Source: Breviolum minutum Mf 1.05b.01
Taxonomy: Eukaryota; Sar; Dinophyceae; Suessiales; Symbiodiniaceae
NCBI GenBank assembly: GCA_000507305.1
Contig: DF239860.1
Location: forward strand, 62,001 to 126,000
DNA: 64,000 nucleotides
Direction of reading: 5' to 3'
Shown piece after piece: positions 44,203-54,910 of this stretch (position 1 is its first letter; each line of letters opens with the position of its first letter). The position numbers were made by a program, and so were the translations under genes. The notes beneath the pieces are model-generated. The model searched no databases, was not told the DNA's origin, and saw nothing but the letters and a program-made list of their open reading frames with translations.

Positions 44203-45960
44203 GTAAATCTCCTGCCCACCTGAAGCAGGTGGTGGAGCTCTAGAACCACCGGAATCCCTCCGCCTCCAGCCAGCAGGCATGATTGGTTGGTTGGGTTGGT
44301 TGCATCACAAAAAAAACCTATCCTGGATGGTGGATCATCTCCTTCCAGGTACACCTCAATGGTACGGTCCTTAGTGTTTTTTCGAATAAAAAAAAACATA
44401 AAATTGGTGAGGTCTGTTTTCTTAGTAAAAAAAAACATCAACCCGATATCAACCCAAACTGACCCCCTGTAGAGAACTGTCTTTTGTCAAAAACTGAGCA
44501 CTTCGAACATTCAATTGGCCACCATGAAAACGTCGAACGGCATCGTGAGCTGCAGTTTCCCTTGGAAAAAACTGGTGAATTCGTAAGGATACCAATCACC
44601 CCAAATGTGAAGCCCCATTTGAAAGGGAGTATGATCTTTAAGCAGAATCATAATCCAAATCAAATGAATCTTGAATCACAACACAAGTTGTATCCAACCC
44701 AATAAGGGTAAGTTTTGCAACTTCAACGGAATTGATGTATAGATCGTTGTAGATCTTCAAGCTGAAACGTCATCTGCATCCTGCCACCATCCATTTACAA
44801 AAGTCAAATGTTGGCTACTAAAAATTCCAAGCACGTCACTCTCGAAAAGTGATGGTGGCTGTATCACCACCTACTGTGGCACCTTGGGAAGCTTCAAATG
44901 GGACATTGGAAAATCTCAGAAAAATCCAGATTTTCAAAGATTTAAAGTCATAGAATCTACACAAAAGCTGGCTCTGCTGCTTAATCTCCCCATATCTACT
45001 TCCCCCCTTTCCGAGGGAGCAGGGTTATGAAGTTCAACCGGAAATATCTTTGTTTCATCCAATGTTCAATTTTTCATGTTTTTTCGGTGTGCCTTTTCAC
45101 CATGGTGAATCTAGGTCCACCGGCTCACCACGCGACCCACAGGTCCAAAGGCAGTTTCCAAATCACGACCTTGTCAAGCTTTGGATGCTACATCCGGAAG
45201 CGACCCACAATAGATTCAAATACCGATAGGATCCATGGGATTTTACCTACGTAATATCGTTGATTTTTTATGTTAAATGTAGGCAAATATACCAGTTCCA
45301 TGCATCCTATGGGATAGATACCCCAAAATGATGGGCCCTTGGAATATTTTCATCTCCGCCATCAAAGTATCAAAGTAATTTTTTGGGGTGGGGTATCTGG
45401 CTCTCAGTCTCCCAGAAATCACTGAACCAAGTGGAAAATGGCCAGCAATTACTGCTGGAGACTACACGAAACTCTGAACGAACTGAAGCATGATTCTGGG
45501 AAGGATAGAAAACTCTGAGCTTCTGGGCGATTGATTCTAAGACCTTGTAAGTTGGATACAACCTCAGGTTTTTCCACCAGCAATTTTTCTTCAAAAATTG
45601 CAAAGAGTGAAAAAAAAAAACACATACTAGTAGCTTCCGGTAGGTTCTTTCAGGTCACATTTCAGTAGATTTCAGGCAAATAGTTTCAACTCTAAAAATC
45701 TCAACAAAGAGATCTTTTAAAAACAACTGAGCAAAACGCTATTGTGCACCTGGCAACTGGAAAGGTAGAGTCGTGCACAACGAATGTTGAAAATGCACAA
45801 CTCTTGGCGCCTTTCGCCTCCACCACGACCTGCCAGAAAAAAACATACCCTCTGAAACGAACGGCGAGGGAAAACCCTACATTTTCAGGAGTTTCACCTC
45901 GCGGTAAGCTGAGGCGTGATTCTTCAATTTTCAGAACCCAAAAAATGAAAAAAAAAAAAA
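44203..45960. other. Spacer, weak coding evidence
   Basis: A minus frame at 45370-45603 (LESIAQKLRVFYPSQNHASV) and one at 45740-45880 (VVVEAKGAKSCAFSTFVV) may be exons, the second possibly of the W/K/D/Y-rich gene. No family is recognised. Confidence 0.3.
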
Positions 45961-48360
45961 TGCGACTCTCGGGGCCTCTATCCGCACCCATGGGATCATC
46001 ATGCCTCGCAGTCGATAGGTGATCTGCATCAAAAAAAATCATGGCCATGGGCTCATGGATCTTCCCTTAAGAATCCAAACCTCCGCCGATCTCGGTCAGG
46101 TTCAGGGTCTCGACCACCCTAAAGGTGAAGGATCCATGGATGTGGAAAAAAACATCCTTTTCACTGTACCAAAAAAAGCCGGAAATTTGATGCACTAAAA
46201 TTTGTCATTTGTTTCTTAGAATCTGGCGCGACCGTAGTCATAGTCCTGTCAGGATGGAAATATCAGTCTCGCATGCAAAAAAAATGTATGTTGAGGAAAG
46301 AATCATGCAAATGCACTCCTTGCTATATCCTCCACTACGTCCACCACCATATCTGTCATCATCCCTGCCAAAACATCGTGCAAGCAAAGGCAAGGGGAAA
46401 GCTGTGTAGGAAGCAAGAGTCCTTGCCTATAGGAAGACTTACCTCCATAGTCCTCAGAATTCATTTCACTCACCGAACAGGAAAAGGAAAACATCTGCAC
46501 TGCGCACCAGCTGAACACTCAAAGCCGCCAAGAATCGTAACTCTTGCCATATTTATCATTTGACTTATCGTAGGACTTGTCATATTTGTCATACTTGTCA
46601 TACTTGTCGTACTTGTCGTACTTGTCATAGCCCTTGTCATCATAGCCTTTGTCGTAGGTCTTGGAACCTTGAAATCAACACACAGGTCATCCCAAGAAGA
46701 GGACAAGCTAAGCATTGTCACCAAAACGCGTTTGCAGTGGTTTCTAAGACCCGTGCTACCGCCGTACGAATTCCTTGGCCAACATGTATGCGGATGTGTG
46801 TGTTTGCCCGTATATAACAAAGTCATGTTGGTACTGAAGCATTGCTTCGGTACAATGATTCTGCTACCATGTAATCATATAAATCTACCAGCACCTTCAA
46901 AGGGGTGCCAAATGGTTCCTAAAGGGTTCCAATTCACCAGCCCTTAGGGTTTAATTGGCACCCCTTTGAAGGTCCAGATAATAGATTATATAAAGACAAC
47001 TCAACACTCAACACTTACTCTACCCTGCAGGTCGGCTTTCACGCTGACCAACCACAGCAAACCTACTGAGTGTGAGGCTTGTCGTATCCTCCAGACCAAC
47101 TTTTGCTACCACCAGACCACGAAGAGTCCCACTTGGCACCTAAACCAAATCGAAAACCCTTTGCATAAAGCCATGTTGCTGGATGTCAACAAGACCTCCC
47201 AAAAGAAACATCTTCAACAAAAAAAAGGCATGCTGTGCCGCCTCCGCCGCCTCCGCTACTGCCATAGGAATCTCCTCCCTGACCAATTGCGCGAAGTTTC
47301 AAGCTCGCTCAGATTTAGTTTAAGCCGGAGATATTTGTCACTGGTAACTCATATCATCTCATATCCAATTGACCAATCGATGCCTTCTTCCAATCTTTGG
47401 AGTAGTCATCCTTCCCATCCTTTCCATAATCCTTAAGGACAGTCTTTGCTCGAACGGGTTATTTTGGAATTTGGCAACTCCTGAGTTCCATGCATATTTG
47501 GAACCGCCCCATTTGGCGTCTTTGTCCTAAACATTAAACGGTTCCACAAAAAGGAAAGATATGAATCCTTTTGGAGCTGTCTTGAATGCTGCAACTGCTC
47601 CACTAATAAATTCCATGTATGTTGGAGACTTCACCTTCAATAGAATACACCTCTGGTACCTATAGATAAATATCTGGTGTTCAATCAGGTCTGAAGAAAT
47701 GGTCAACCTTTTCTTTTCCGGAAGAAGAATCAATCTCTCGACTTGTGAAAATTAAGACTAGCTGTTTTCGGACTCAGTCCTTCCAGTCATCCTTTTTCTT
47801 CCAGTTCTGCAGCAATAGGCGGTTAGCAAGCATCGAATCATCATGAATTCCTAACGAATCCATGGTATTTTCGTCAAACTACCAAAAGTCCATGCCTGTT
47901 GCCAATCATCACCACTTTTCTTCCAGTCCTTGAGATCTCATCTTTAACAAAAAGCGTGGAACCAGGGATGAATATCATGAGCGTTTCATTTTTGGATATT
48001 TTTGGATCATTTCGAGCATTTCGGACCTTGTTGTTCCAATCTCCTTTGTCGCCTTTGGTGTCATTTTTGTCCTGAAGAAAAAACGTGAAGGAAAAATTCA
48101 AAGCAACTCATCACAGGTGCCGCGAATTTCCACCTGAATGTAACGCATTTCAAAGTAGACAGGTGTACGAACCACCCGCATGTACGTATTGCAATCCAAT
48201 GAAATCACATATGGTGCAAGATTTTTTGATCTATGAGTGTGTTGGACATATGGCGCTGTCACTGCCATATCAAGATTTTGTTGGGCATGCCATTTGCTCT
48301 CCTTCCATGTGGAGTCGTAATTATTCTTCCAATTTCCGCCTGTGGCAGAAACACAAAATG
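45960..48360 (-). CDS. Trp/Lys/Asp/Tyr-rich repeat protein with Gly/Arg-rich segments, multi-exon
   Basis: Successive minus-strand pieces share one unusual composition, each with one or two [N/D]WK-like units: GGNWKNNYDSTWKESKW (48272-48350), DTKGDKGDWNNKVRNARND (48000-48072), DLKDWKKSGDDWQQAW (47895-47945), NWKKKDDWKD (47781-47810), DAKWGGSKYAWNSGVAKF (47452-47520), KDYGKDGKDDYSKDWKKA (47367-47440), GDSYGSSGGGGGG (47225-47275), then the tract (KYD)n at 46561-46665, DDDRYGGGRSGGYSKE (46312-46372) and GRDPEPDRDRRRFGF (46062-46118). The pieces are separated by frame breaks, so each exon seems to encode one repeat. RGG-like and Tyr-rich stretches suggest an RNA-binding, phase-separating protein; that is inference. 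An inverted-repeat element (46894-46972) lies in one intron. Start and stop were not found. Confidence 0.6.
46561..46665 (-). repeat. Coding 9-bp tandem repeat, Lys-Tyr-Asp units
   Basis: Six or more copies of the 9-bp unit ACTTGTCRT (plus strand), read on the minus strand as KYDKYDKYDKYDK, flanked by GYDDKGYDK and KSYDKS. Confidence 0.85.
46894..46972. repeat. 79-bp element with perfect 18-bp inverted ends
   Basis: CCTTCAAAGGGGTGCCAA at the left and its exact reverse complement at the right. The inner part also carries the pair CCTAAAGGG/CCCTTAGGG. Similar text (CCCTTAGGGTTCAAAC) occurs near 30305. Confidence 0.9.
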
Positions 48361-48829
48361 CTCAAAATGTAACCAGTTTGCAACTGAATCTTGACACCTG
48401 CCTCCACTGGCCTTTGGAGCCCCGCCCCGGGCTTTTCCTGGCAAGAAAACAAACAGGGCCCGACACATGTTGACAAACGGAAGGATTTCATCACCACATC
48501 AGGAAGAACCATTTAGAAGAAACCATAAGTCTTCAATTGCTACATGGCACACAGCCATCCCACACCACAAGCACGACAGAGTGGCCACCACCCTTTCCAG
48601 CTTTTCTATCAGCACTTAGCCCAGGTGAATTTCATCAGCCATCAAACATGGTCGCTGGATGTCACAACAAAATGAACATGACCTTACTAAGAAACTACTG
48701 AGGTTTTTGACACTCGACTCTTGAAATCGTGATCACGCCAAAAATAGGTCTCCAACTCGATCAAGTCATCTAGAGACATGCTGAGCTTGTCCACCTTTTC
48801 CACATCACCTGCCGATCATGAATCGATCA

Positions 48830-50200
48830 TAAATGACACTGACCAGGCTTGGATACACAGGACTAGAAGATTCAGAAAAAATGAGAGAGAATTGAGAGAG
48901 TGAGAATGTGGCATTTTTTTTCCTTCTTGGCCTTCCTCTTCTTCATCTTTCTTTTCTTCTTCGGCTCTTTCACCTTCGGTGGCAGCTTCACCGCCTTCAC
49001 CTTCACCGCCTTCACCGCCTTCAGCTTCTCCTCCTTCACCTCCGTCATCACCTTTAGAAAAGAACGCACCGCAGGTTAAGTGCAGCAATAAAAAGTGTTA
49101 GTAACATGTAAAAAAAAAAAACTTCGAGTTGGAAACAAACCATCTTAATAATCTTGTATAATCCATCGCTCAATTCCTGGATGGTTTTGGTTAGACCATA
49201 GTACTACGCCAGCAAGTGTCCAACCTGCGCCACCTTCGCCACCCTCTTCTTTATCTTCCATCTCCTTAGGCTCTTCTTGAGCTTCCTTGCGCACCCAAAA
49301 AATCAAGGATTTCATAGGAATCTAACGGGCCCACCCCACATTTCCCCCAAGAAATAGCCTACATTATTAAGAGAACCACCATGATCCTTTAATTAATAAA
49401 GCCTTTTTCTAGGGCAGGCTATTTCCTGGGGAGGGATGGCATTGGGGGGGGGGTAGGGTACCCTTAGATTCCCTAGAAGAGTTGGGGTCCTCTTGAGGTT
49501 CTCCGGAAGCAGCTGCCTGATTTCACGTTGGAAGCTTCAGCTGATGTACCGTACACCCCAGAAGTTTGACAACCAGATACCAAAGAAAAATTGTCAAAAA
49601 AAAGTCACCTTTTCCAAATCATCATGTCGGGTATCCATGTGAGTTTTCGTGGGTGTATTGATTTCGCTGAAATGTCTCAGAAGTGCGTGCCTCCTCTGCT
49701 ACAGTCTCCCCAGCATTTGCAGTCGCAACCTTCAAGTTCCGGGCAATGTTCCCCCACACTTTTTGGATATCATATCATCATATAAGTCATATAAACATTA
49801 CTCTGGCAGACAAGGCCTTTGAATATTGCACCAAAGCACTCAACAACCTCTCTTCAAAGCTTGAACAACTTATCAAAATGTGTTCATCTTTCTGAAAAAA
49901 ATGCCATCAAACCCCCCGGCACTACAACCTGGCACCAAAAAGGAAGCCATTTGGGAGGCTCGAAAGCTTCAATTCACCGAAACTTTTCAACCCCGTGCCT
50001 GCGGAGCTTCTGTGCTCTCCTGCATCGTCACATTTCTGTCTATCAATCGCACATTGCTCGAAAAAAACATCCATAATCTCACCCTCAAAAAAGCCTCTGC
50101 TGGTGGATCCATGGTAGCATCACTGGCCTCCAAAAAAAACAAAAGAAAACATGAGATCGTATCTTGTCATATTCAGCAATCATTGCTGAGGTGATCTGAT
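48830..50200 (-). CDS. Unidentified gene with acidic Glu/Gly-rich exons
   Basis: Minus-strand pieces: EASDATMDPPAEAFL (about 50085-50130), ERLLSALVQYSKALSARV (49800-49865), ARNLKVATANAGETVAEEAR onward (49635-49750), EAQEEPKEMEDKEEGGEGG (49215-49295) and GEGGEAEGGEGGEGEGGEAA then EEEKKDEEEEGQEGKK (48905-49060). The last two are strongly acidic and low-complexity. No family is recognised. A family E element lies between the acidic exon at 49295 and the 49635 exon. Confidence 0.45.
49315..49474 (+). repeat. Family E inverted-repeat element, copy 3
   Basis: Ends TAGGAATCTAACGGGC and GTACCCTTAGATTCCCTA are inverted. Inside, CCCCAAGAAATAGCCTA is mirrored by CAGGCTATTTCCTGGGG. 160 bp. Confidence 0.8.
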
Positions 50201-52120
50201 TTTCAAGGTCCGAACCTCCGGTGTGGCCATTTTTGGATGGACCAGCACTGCCAGCCAGTCGCAGCCCAGTCTTTTGAACTTGAAGATTTTTGTTCAGCCA
50301 AAATCAGCAATGATAGAGAGGATTCGTGCATGGCAGAATCATGGCACATTGCCGTTTCAAGTTGGTTTTTGGCATGAAAAATGTTTACCAATTCTTTATG
50401 ACTTTGAAAAAAGACTCAAAGCACCACTAAAGAAAGGCTCGGTAAGACTCGCTGAATATTTTTGCACAGAGAAATGAAAATTGCAGGTCAGAGAATCAAA
50501 CGAAAATTGCAGTAGCTGCGCTGTACTTGCGCATGTCAACACATTGGACCAATGCAAGAAGCAAGCACATTCAGCTGAACTGCTCACATCAGATTATTAA
50601 GCAGCAGGCAATGCACCCAATGCGCGTCAATTTTTATGAGTTTCAGTCACAACTCATCACAACCTGACCGACCTATAAGATGTCCTATTTTTTTTCGCAA
50701 GAAAAGTTCTCCAATATTCTTACTCTTTCTTGCACTGCCGGCTGCTCATCACATGTGGAAAATATCTGCAAAGATCAAACATCCAGAGCTTTCAGCTCGG
50801 AATTCAGACACTGCCAACAATCCAAACACTCAAATGTTGTCAGTGTCTAGGCCGATTTGAACCCTTGCATCAACCTGGTGAAGACGAGACTCGAGACCAT
50901 GAGACTCAAAAATACTCCAATGACGCAACATTAAACTTTTGAGACTCAATTGGTCAATAAACACATGACAAACAGTAACCAAACACACACGTTGACATGA
51001 ATCACTTAAAAACATCAAGAGCCAGAATAGCTGACACCTGAAAAATACGCCAAATGCCAAAGAAATCATGGCCCCAATTAAGGATCAACAAAAATCATAT
51101 GACTCTCCGACGATCTCCAGCAACACATGGCACCTCCGAGGTCAGGGACTTCCAGTCTGGCACGCCCAGAAATCTCGTGCCAACCTGTTGAAACAGGATA
51201 GAAAAAACATCAGGCAGCACTGAACTGTTGTAAATTGGATGATTCCTTTTTGTTGAAGTTTAAACTTCAATCAAATATAAATATGATATATTATATAAAA
51301 ATAATTATATTTGATATTTCATGATATTTCGATATCCTTCTTTCAAATCTGTTGAAATCTTCCGTCAATCTGTTGCAGCTAAGCCGTTGGCTCGACCATT
51401 CTTTTTCACGATGATCGCTTGGCCTGTCGCCTCGTCAAGGCCTTGACTGCGTACCTGGTTGGGTTGGTCCCAGTGCCATGTCAGTGACACCGCTTGACGA
51501 ATCAAACGCTTCATCAATCAATCAATCAATCAATCAATTAATCAAACAAACAAACAAACAAGCAAACAAACAAACAAACAAACAATCAATCAATCAATCA
51601 ATCAAACTCCACAAGTACGGCTCACTAAAAAAAACTCAATTCCAGATCAACAAGTACTGGTCCACCTGGGCAAGCTGAATCTCTTGAAGCAGCTCCCAGT
51701 CCGCGGATTCCTCAACGTTGGGGGACACGGGAGGTAACTAGGGCACTGGTTTGAAAACCCCGGACATTTAACAAACAGAGGTTTTCACAAATGACATGTC
51801 ATAATTTTTGGTTTTCCACCGGAGATGATTTTTTTTTGGCCCCAAAAAACCATCATGTTTTCGGAGGTGTTTCAGGGCCCATGGATGAAACAACCCGTTG
51901 AGGATGCAGAAAATCCGCCTGAGGCAGTGCCACGAAACTCAAGCCCTTGGCAGCATCAGCAACTGATGTCCTGACCACCAACGAGTGAAATCACCATAGG
52001 TATAACACCCCAGGGGTTGGATGTCCGGTTGGAAGTTAGGATCACGGGTTAGGATCAGTGGGTTATAACCGTTATAACCCAAATACATCCCATGTATAAG
52101 CAGGTGAAATAACCCATTGA
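50201..52120. other. Spacer with weak coding signals
   Basis: Short frames on both strands (50223-50477 plus; 50203-50391 minus) overlap, and neither shows a family. The remainder is AT-rich apart from a microsatellite at 51514-51606. Confidence 0.35.
51514..51606 (+). repeat. Compound (CAAT)n-(CAAA)n-(CAAT)n microsatellite
   Basis: About 25 bp of CAAT units, about 45 bp of CAAA units with one G, then about 25 bp of CAAT units, a symmetrical arrangement. Confidence 0.95.
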
Positions 52121-52160
52121 AACTAACCATTGATCCTAAATTCCTGGGACATCCTAGTGT
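52010..52160 (+). repeat. Family C inverted-repeat element, copy 1
   Basis: Nearly identical to 53015-53160: shared GATGTCCGGTTGGAAGTTAG, GGATCACGGGTTAGGATCAG and GATCCTAAATTCCTGGGACA. The left end is slightly decayed. Confidence 0.9.
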
Positions 52161-53290
52161 TTACCCCCCGCGGTTTACCGGTTGGTTGCCTGCCATTGGA
52201 TGTGCTAAGTACCGGGATCAGCAAGAAATCACAGCGCGCCATCGCCTCCGAAGCAACCGTTCCAACAACGTCGTGGGTCGCGACCGATGAAACGCCGTCG
52301 CAAAATTGCACCTCGCCAACCTCCTGTGAGGCATCGATGCAATCCAAGCCTCGTTTCTTTTTTCGTTGCTCGGTAGTGAAGTGAAAACGAACTAAAAATT
52401 CCATGGAAAAAACAGGTGATACTGACTATATAGTCATGTCATATCATGCGCTAATCATGTGAATCCAAAAAGATACCAATCCACTTGGCTCCAAGCAGAA
52501 CTGTTCATTGCCGATGCAAATGACCTCGGAAACAGCGCAGGCGTGTTCAACACTGAGCAATGCAGCAAGACAACAGGTACTCCCCCGAAGTTTAAACTAG
52601 CCGCTGGAAGTTCCCATCCAACCAACCATCATTTTTCAGGGGCGAACTGTTAATCTTCAGGGGTGCATATTGTGTCTCCGGACCGGTCTGCGTGGAAGAA
52701 GTTGACGCCCACTTCGGAGATCGCTCAGCTTCACATCCACATCCTGACAGGATACAGCCTCCGTCCAATATTTGGGATTACTCTCCACAATACTCCCCCG
52801 AAAACTAACATGGAACCCAAAAATGGAAGTGTGGACGATGATGTTCCTTTTCAATTGTGCGATTTTTAGGTTCCATTGTTCCATGTCAATTTTCAGGGGT
52901 GTTAGAAATTTTAAACAAACAAAAACAAAAAAAATGCAACAAAAGATCCTTGCCTTCCCATTGAGACTCACTTGAACAGGCAGCCGGGCAATCAAAGCAC
53001 CCTCCTAAAAAAGGATACTGGGATGTCCGGTTGGAAGTTAGGATCACGGGTTAGGATCAGTGGGTTATAACCTATAACCCTAATATATCCCATTCATAAG
53101 CAGGTGAAATAACTCGTTGAAACTAACCATTGATCCTAAATTCCTGGGACATCCTAGTATCAGAAAACTGTTTCCGGACTTTTTTTTACATCTGCTAATT
53201 GGTTTCATGATCTCGATCTCCTCCTTGGCTTGAGATCGAACTGTCTCACTGTTCCATTCCTGGATTTTTCTTGGGGACGTCTCCAAGGCG
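52123..53290 (-). CDS. Unidentified multi-exon gene with elements in its introns
   Basis: Pieces in order: IQEWNSETVRSQAKEEIEIM (53215-53275); a micro-exon EGALIARLPVQ (about 52974-53007, acceptor TTTTAG|G, donor CAA|GTGAGT); DVDVKLSDLRSGRQLLPRRP (52743 to about 52659, acceptor TGTCAG|G, in phase with the previous piece); a piece at 52465-52579 open in two frames; and LDCIDASQEVGEVQFCDGVS onward to ATHDVVGTVASEAMARC (52180-52375). No domain is recognised. Elements of families C and L occupy three introns. Confidence 0.5.
52577..52667 (+). repeat. Family L inverted-repeat element, copy 3, filling most of an intron
   Basis: Left GTACTCCCCCGAAGTTTAAA, right TTAATCTTCAGGGGTGCAT, loosely inverted. 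Coding sequence abuts both ends; on the minus strand the element supplies GC or GA donor sites at one end and an AG at the other. Confidence 0.6.
52791..52901 (+). repeat. Family L inverted-repeat element, copy 2
   Basis: TACTCCCCCGAAAACTAACA then TGGAACC at the left; GGTTCCATTGTTCCATGTCA then ATTTTCAGGGGT at the right. It lies in the intron between the EGALIARLPVQ and DVDVKL exons. Confidence 0.75.
53015..53160 (+). repeat. Family C inverted-repeat element, copy 2
   Basis: Ends ATACTGGGATGTCC and GGGACATCCTAGTAT are inverted. 146 bp; it differs from copy 1 by only a few positions, so movement or conversion was recent. Confidence 0.9.
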
Positions 53291-53514
53291 GAGCAAAAGA
53301 AAAAGCACCCGAAATGAGAGAAATATAGAGAAATGAAAAAAAAATAAAAATATATATATATATATACATATACATATCGCCAGCATCATTTCCTTCAAAA
53401 CTTTGGGCAAATATAATATGAAATTGTGTCACATATCACATATTGATATAATATAATACATTTTACTGTTGTGGAAGCCTAACTTCACCACCTACAAAGA
53501 GTCTTAAACAAAAT

Positions 53515-54374
53515 AAATATCGCCGGCCTGGTAGGTGAGGAAACCAAAGAAAATCATGGCAACGAAGTTGATACCCAAGTCTGAGAGAACTTTCCTCATC
53601 AAGTCATGAATTTCTCCCAAAGTACAACTTGTGAGCATGTTTTCGCAACAACTTCCAAATGTAACGTCAATCAGACTCACCCTTTTTGGTGTTCACTTCA
53701 GGCCATGCAGTAAGAGCAACACTCCAGTGGAGATGCTCGAGGTGCTCCAAAAAGGGTCTCAGCACATCGGTGGAGATGGTTTTTAGATCATGTTGAGCTA
53801 AATGATACACTGCCACCCACTAACAGTAGGCAAAAACTTCGAAAAACATCAAACTGCTGGTCATAAATCCCATATAAATCCCATACGTGTTCTTCGAGTT
53901 TTGATCTTCGAAAATTTGGTTTCCACCTTCCCAAAATTCCACTAAGGATACGACTCCAATCAACCTCAAAAACGTGTCAAATGCGGGAACTCCCATCGAA
54001 CCACACAGGAAGGACCGAAACGGAAAATGAAAAACATGGAGCTGTCTTTCATTGAACGCCTTGGCAAGATAAAAAGTAGACCAATTCCAGCTCCAGCCTT
54101 CAGTAGTTTTCAGGTGTTTGAAAGATGCAAACGGAACGGCATCTGAAAAAACATCGCAAGCTACACTCCAGAAGATCATGATGGCTGGCTGAAAAATCAT
54201 AATTTTTGATGGGAGATACATCTTCAAAAAGTCAAGAGGTTGCTTTTTCATTGTCATGTTGGTTTTCGTTGGTGTACATGCCCATCTTGTGATTGTCAAT
54301 TGTTCTGAATTTGAAACAGCTTCGCAAAAAACGAAAGTGAAATACGTAGCTGCATCGGCTCTTTCTCGAGTCAA
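53515..54374 (-). CDS. Multi-exon membrane protein, family unknown
   Basis: Minus-strand pieces: a 184-codon frame at 54374-53820 whose second half (YLAKAFNERQLHVFHFPFRS, DTFLRLIGVVSLVEFWEGG, MGFMTSSLMFFEVFAYC) looks like membrane protein; WVAVYHLAQHDLKTISTDVL then LRPFLEHLEHLHWSVALTAW (53690-53822); and LMRKVLSDLGINFVAMIFFG then FLTYQAGDIYF (53517-53617). The pieces are hydrophobic with aromatic edges, and the last ends near a stop. The first 70 codons of the large frame overlap probable intron. No transporter or receptor signature seen. Confidence 0.5.
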
Positions 54375-54489
54375 ATCAGCTCATATCTGCTCCTTCACAG
54401 ACTTGGAATCTGCTGTGCAAATCAACCTCGGAAGAAATTTCCGCAAGTTCTCAGTCTTCAAGTTCTACAAAGTGGGCATAAAGACAAGT

Positions 54490-54570
54490 TACAGGGTTAT
54501 AACTTCACTTACAGCGGCTATAACCCAGTTACCCATTCATTTTCCGCCATTTATAGTGGCCCTATGCCAT
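54490..54570 (+). repeat. Family G element, partial
   Basis: CAGGGTTATAACTTCACTTA and CTATAACCCAGTTACCCATT match the inner part of 40571-40712. Confidence 0.55.
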
Positions 54571-54791
54571 TTCAAACTGTTGTTTTGGGCCCACCTTGTA
54601 CTTCTGGATGATGAAAGTTGTTTTCTTTTAAATGATGCATCGCCAAGTTGCAGGAAATATGGTATCGTATGGTCCGTTCCCGGTTGTGGGAATGGAGGGC
54701 GCCTTGGATCGTTCTCCACAAAAAGAGCGCCAAGTAGTTCCTGCAAAGTCGTCTGGAAGAATCCGATTCTCCAAGGAAAAAAAAAAACACT

Positions 54792-54910
54792 CCTGGCAAT
54801 TCTGCGAGTTTGTGTTTTTTTTGGGGGATGGTGACGTTTTTGTGACCATTTCCATTAAGATTTTTGGTGACCTCCGACTAAGGCATCAAGTTGGGTCACT
54901 TTGAATCACC
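54792..54910 (-). repeat. Family F element, copy 3 (diverged)
   Basis: Left CCTGGCAATTCTGCGAG and right GGGTCACTTTGAATCACCT match both ends of 36317-36414; the middle has diverged. Confidence 0.65.

Noticed and set aside
51478-51678. Gln/Asn-rich plus-strand protein
   Set aside because: Produced by the CAAT/CAAA microsatellite.
52659-52792. Family L copy 2 acting as exact intron with acceptor at 52793
   Set aside because: That join meets a stop in phase; the acceptor TGTCAG|G at 52744 keeps phase, so the element is inside a longer intron.
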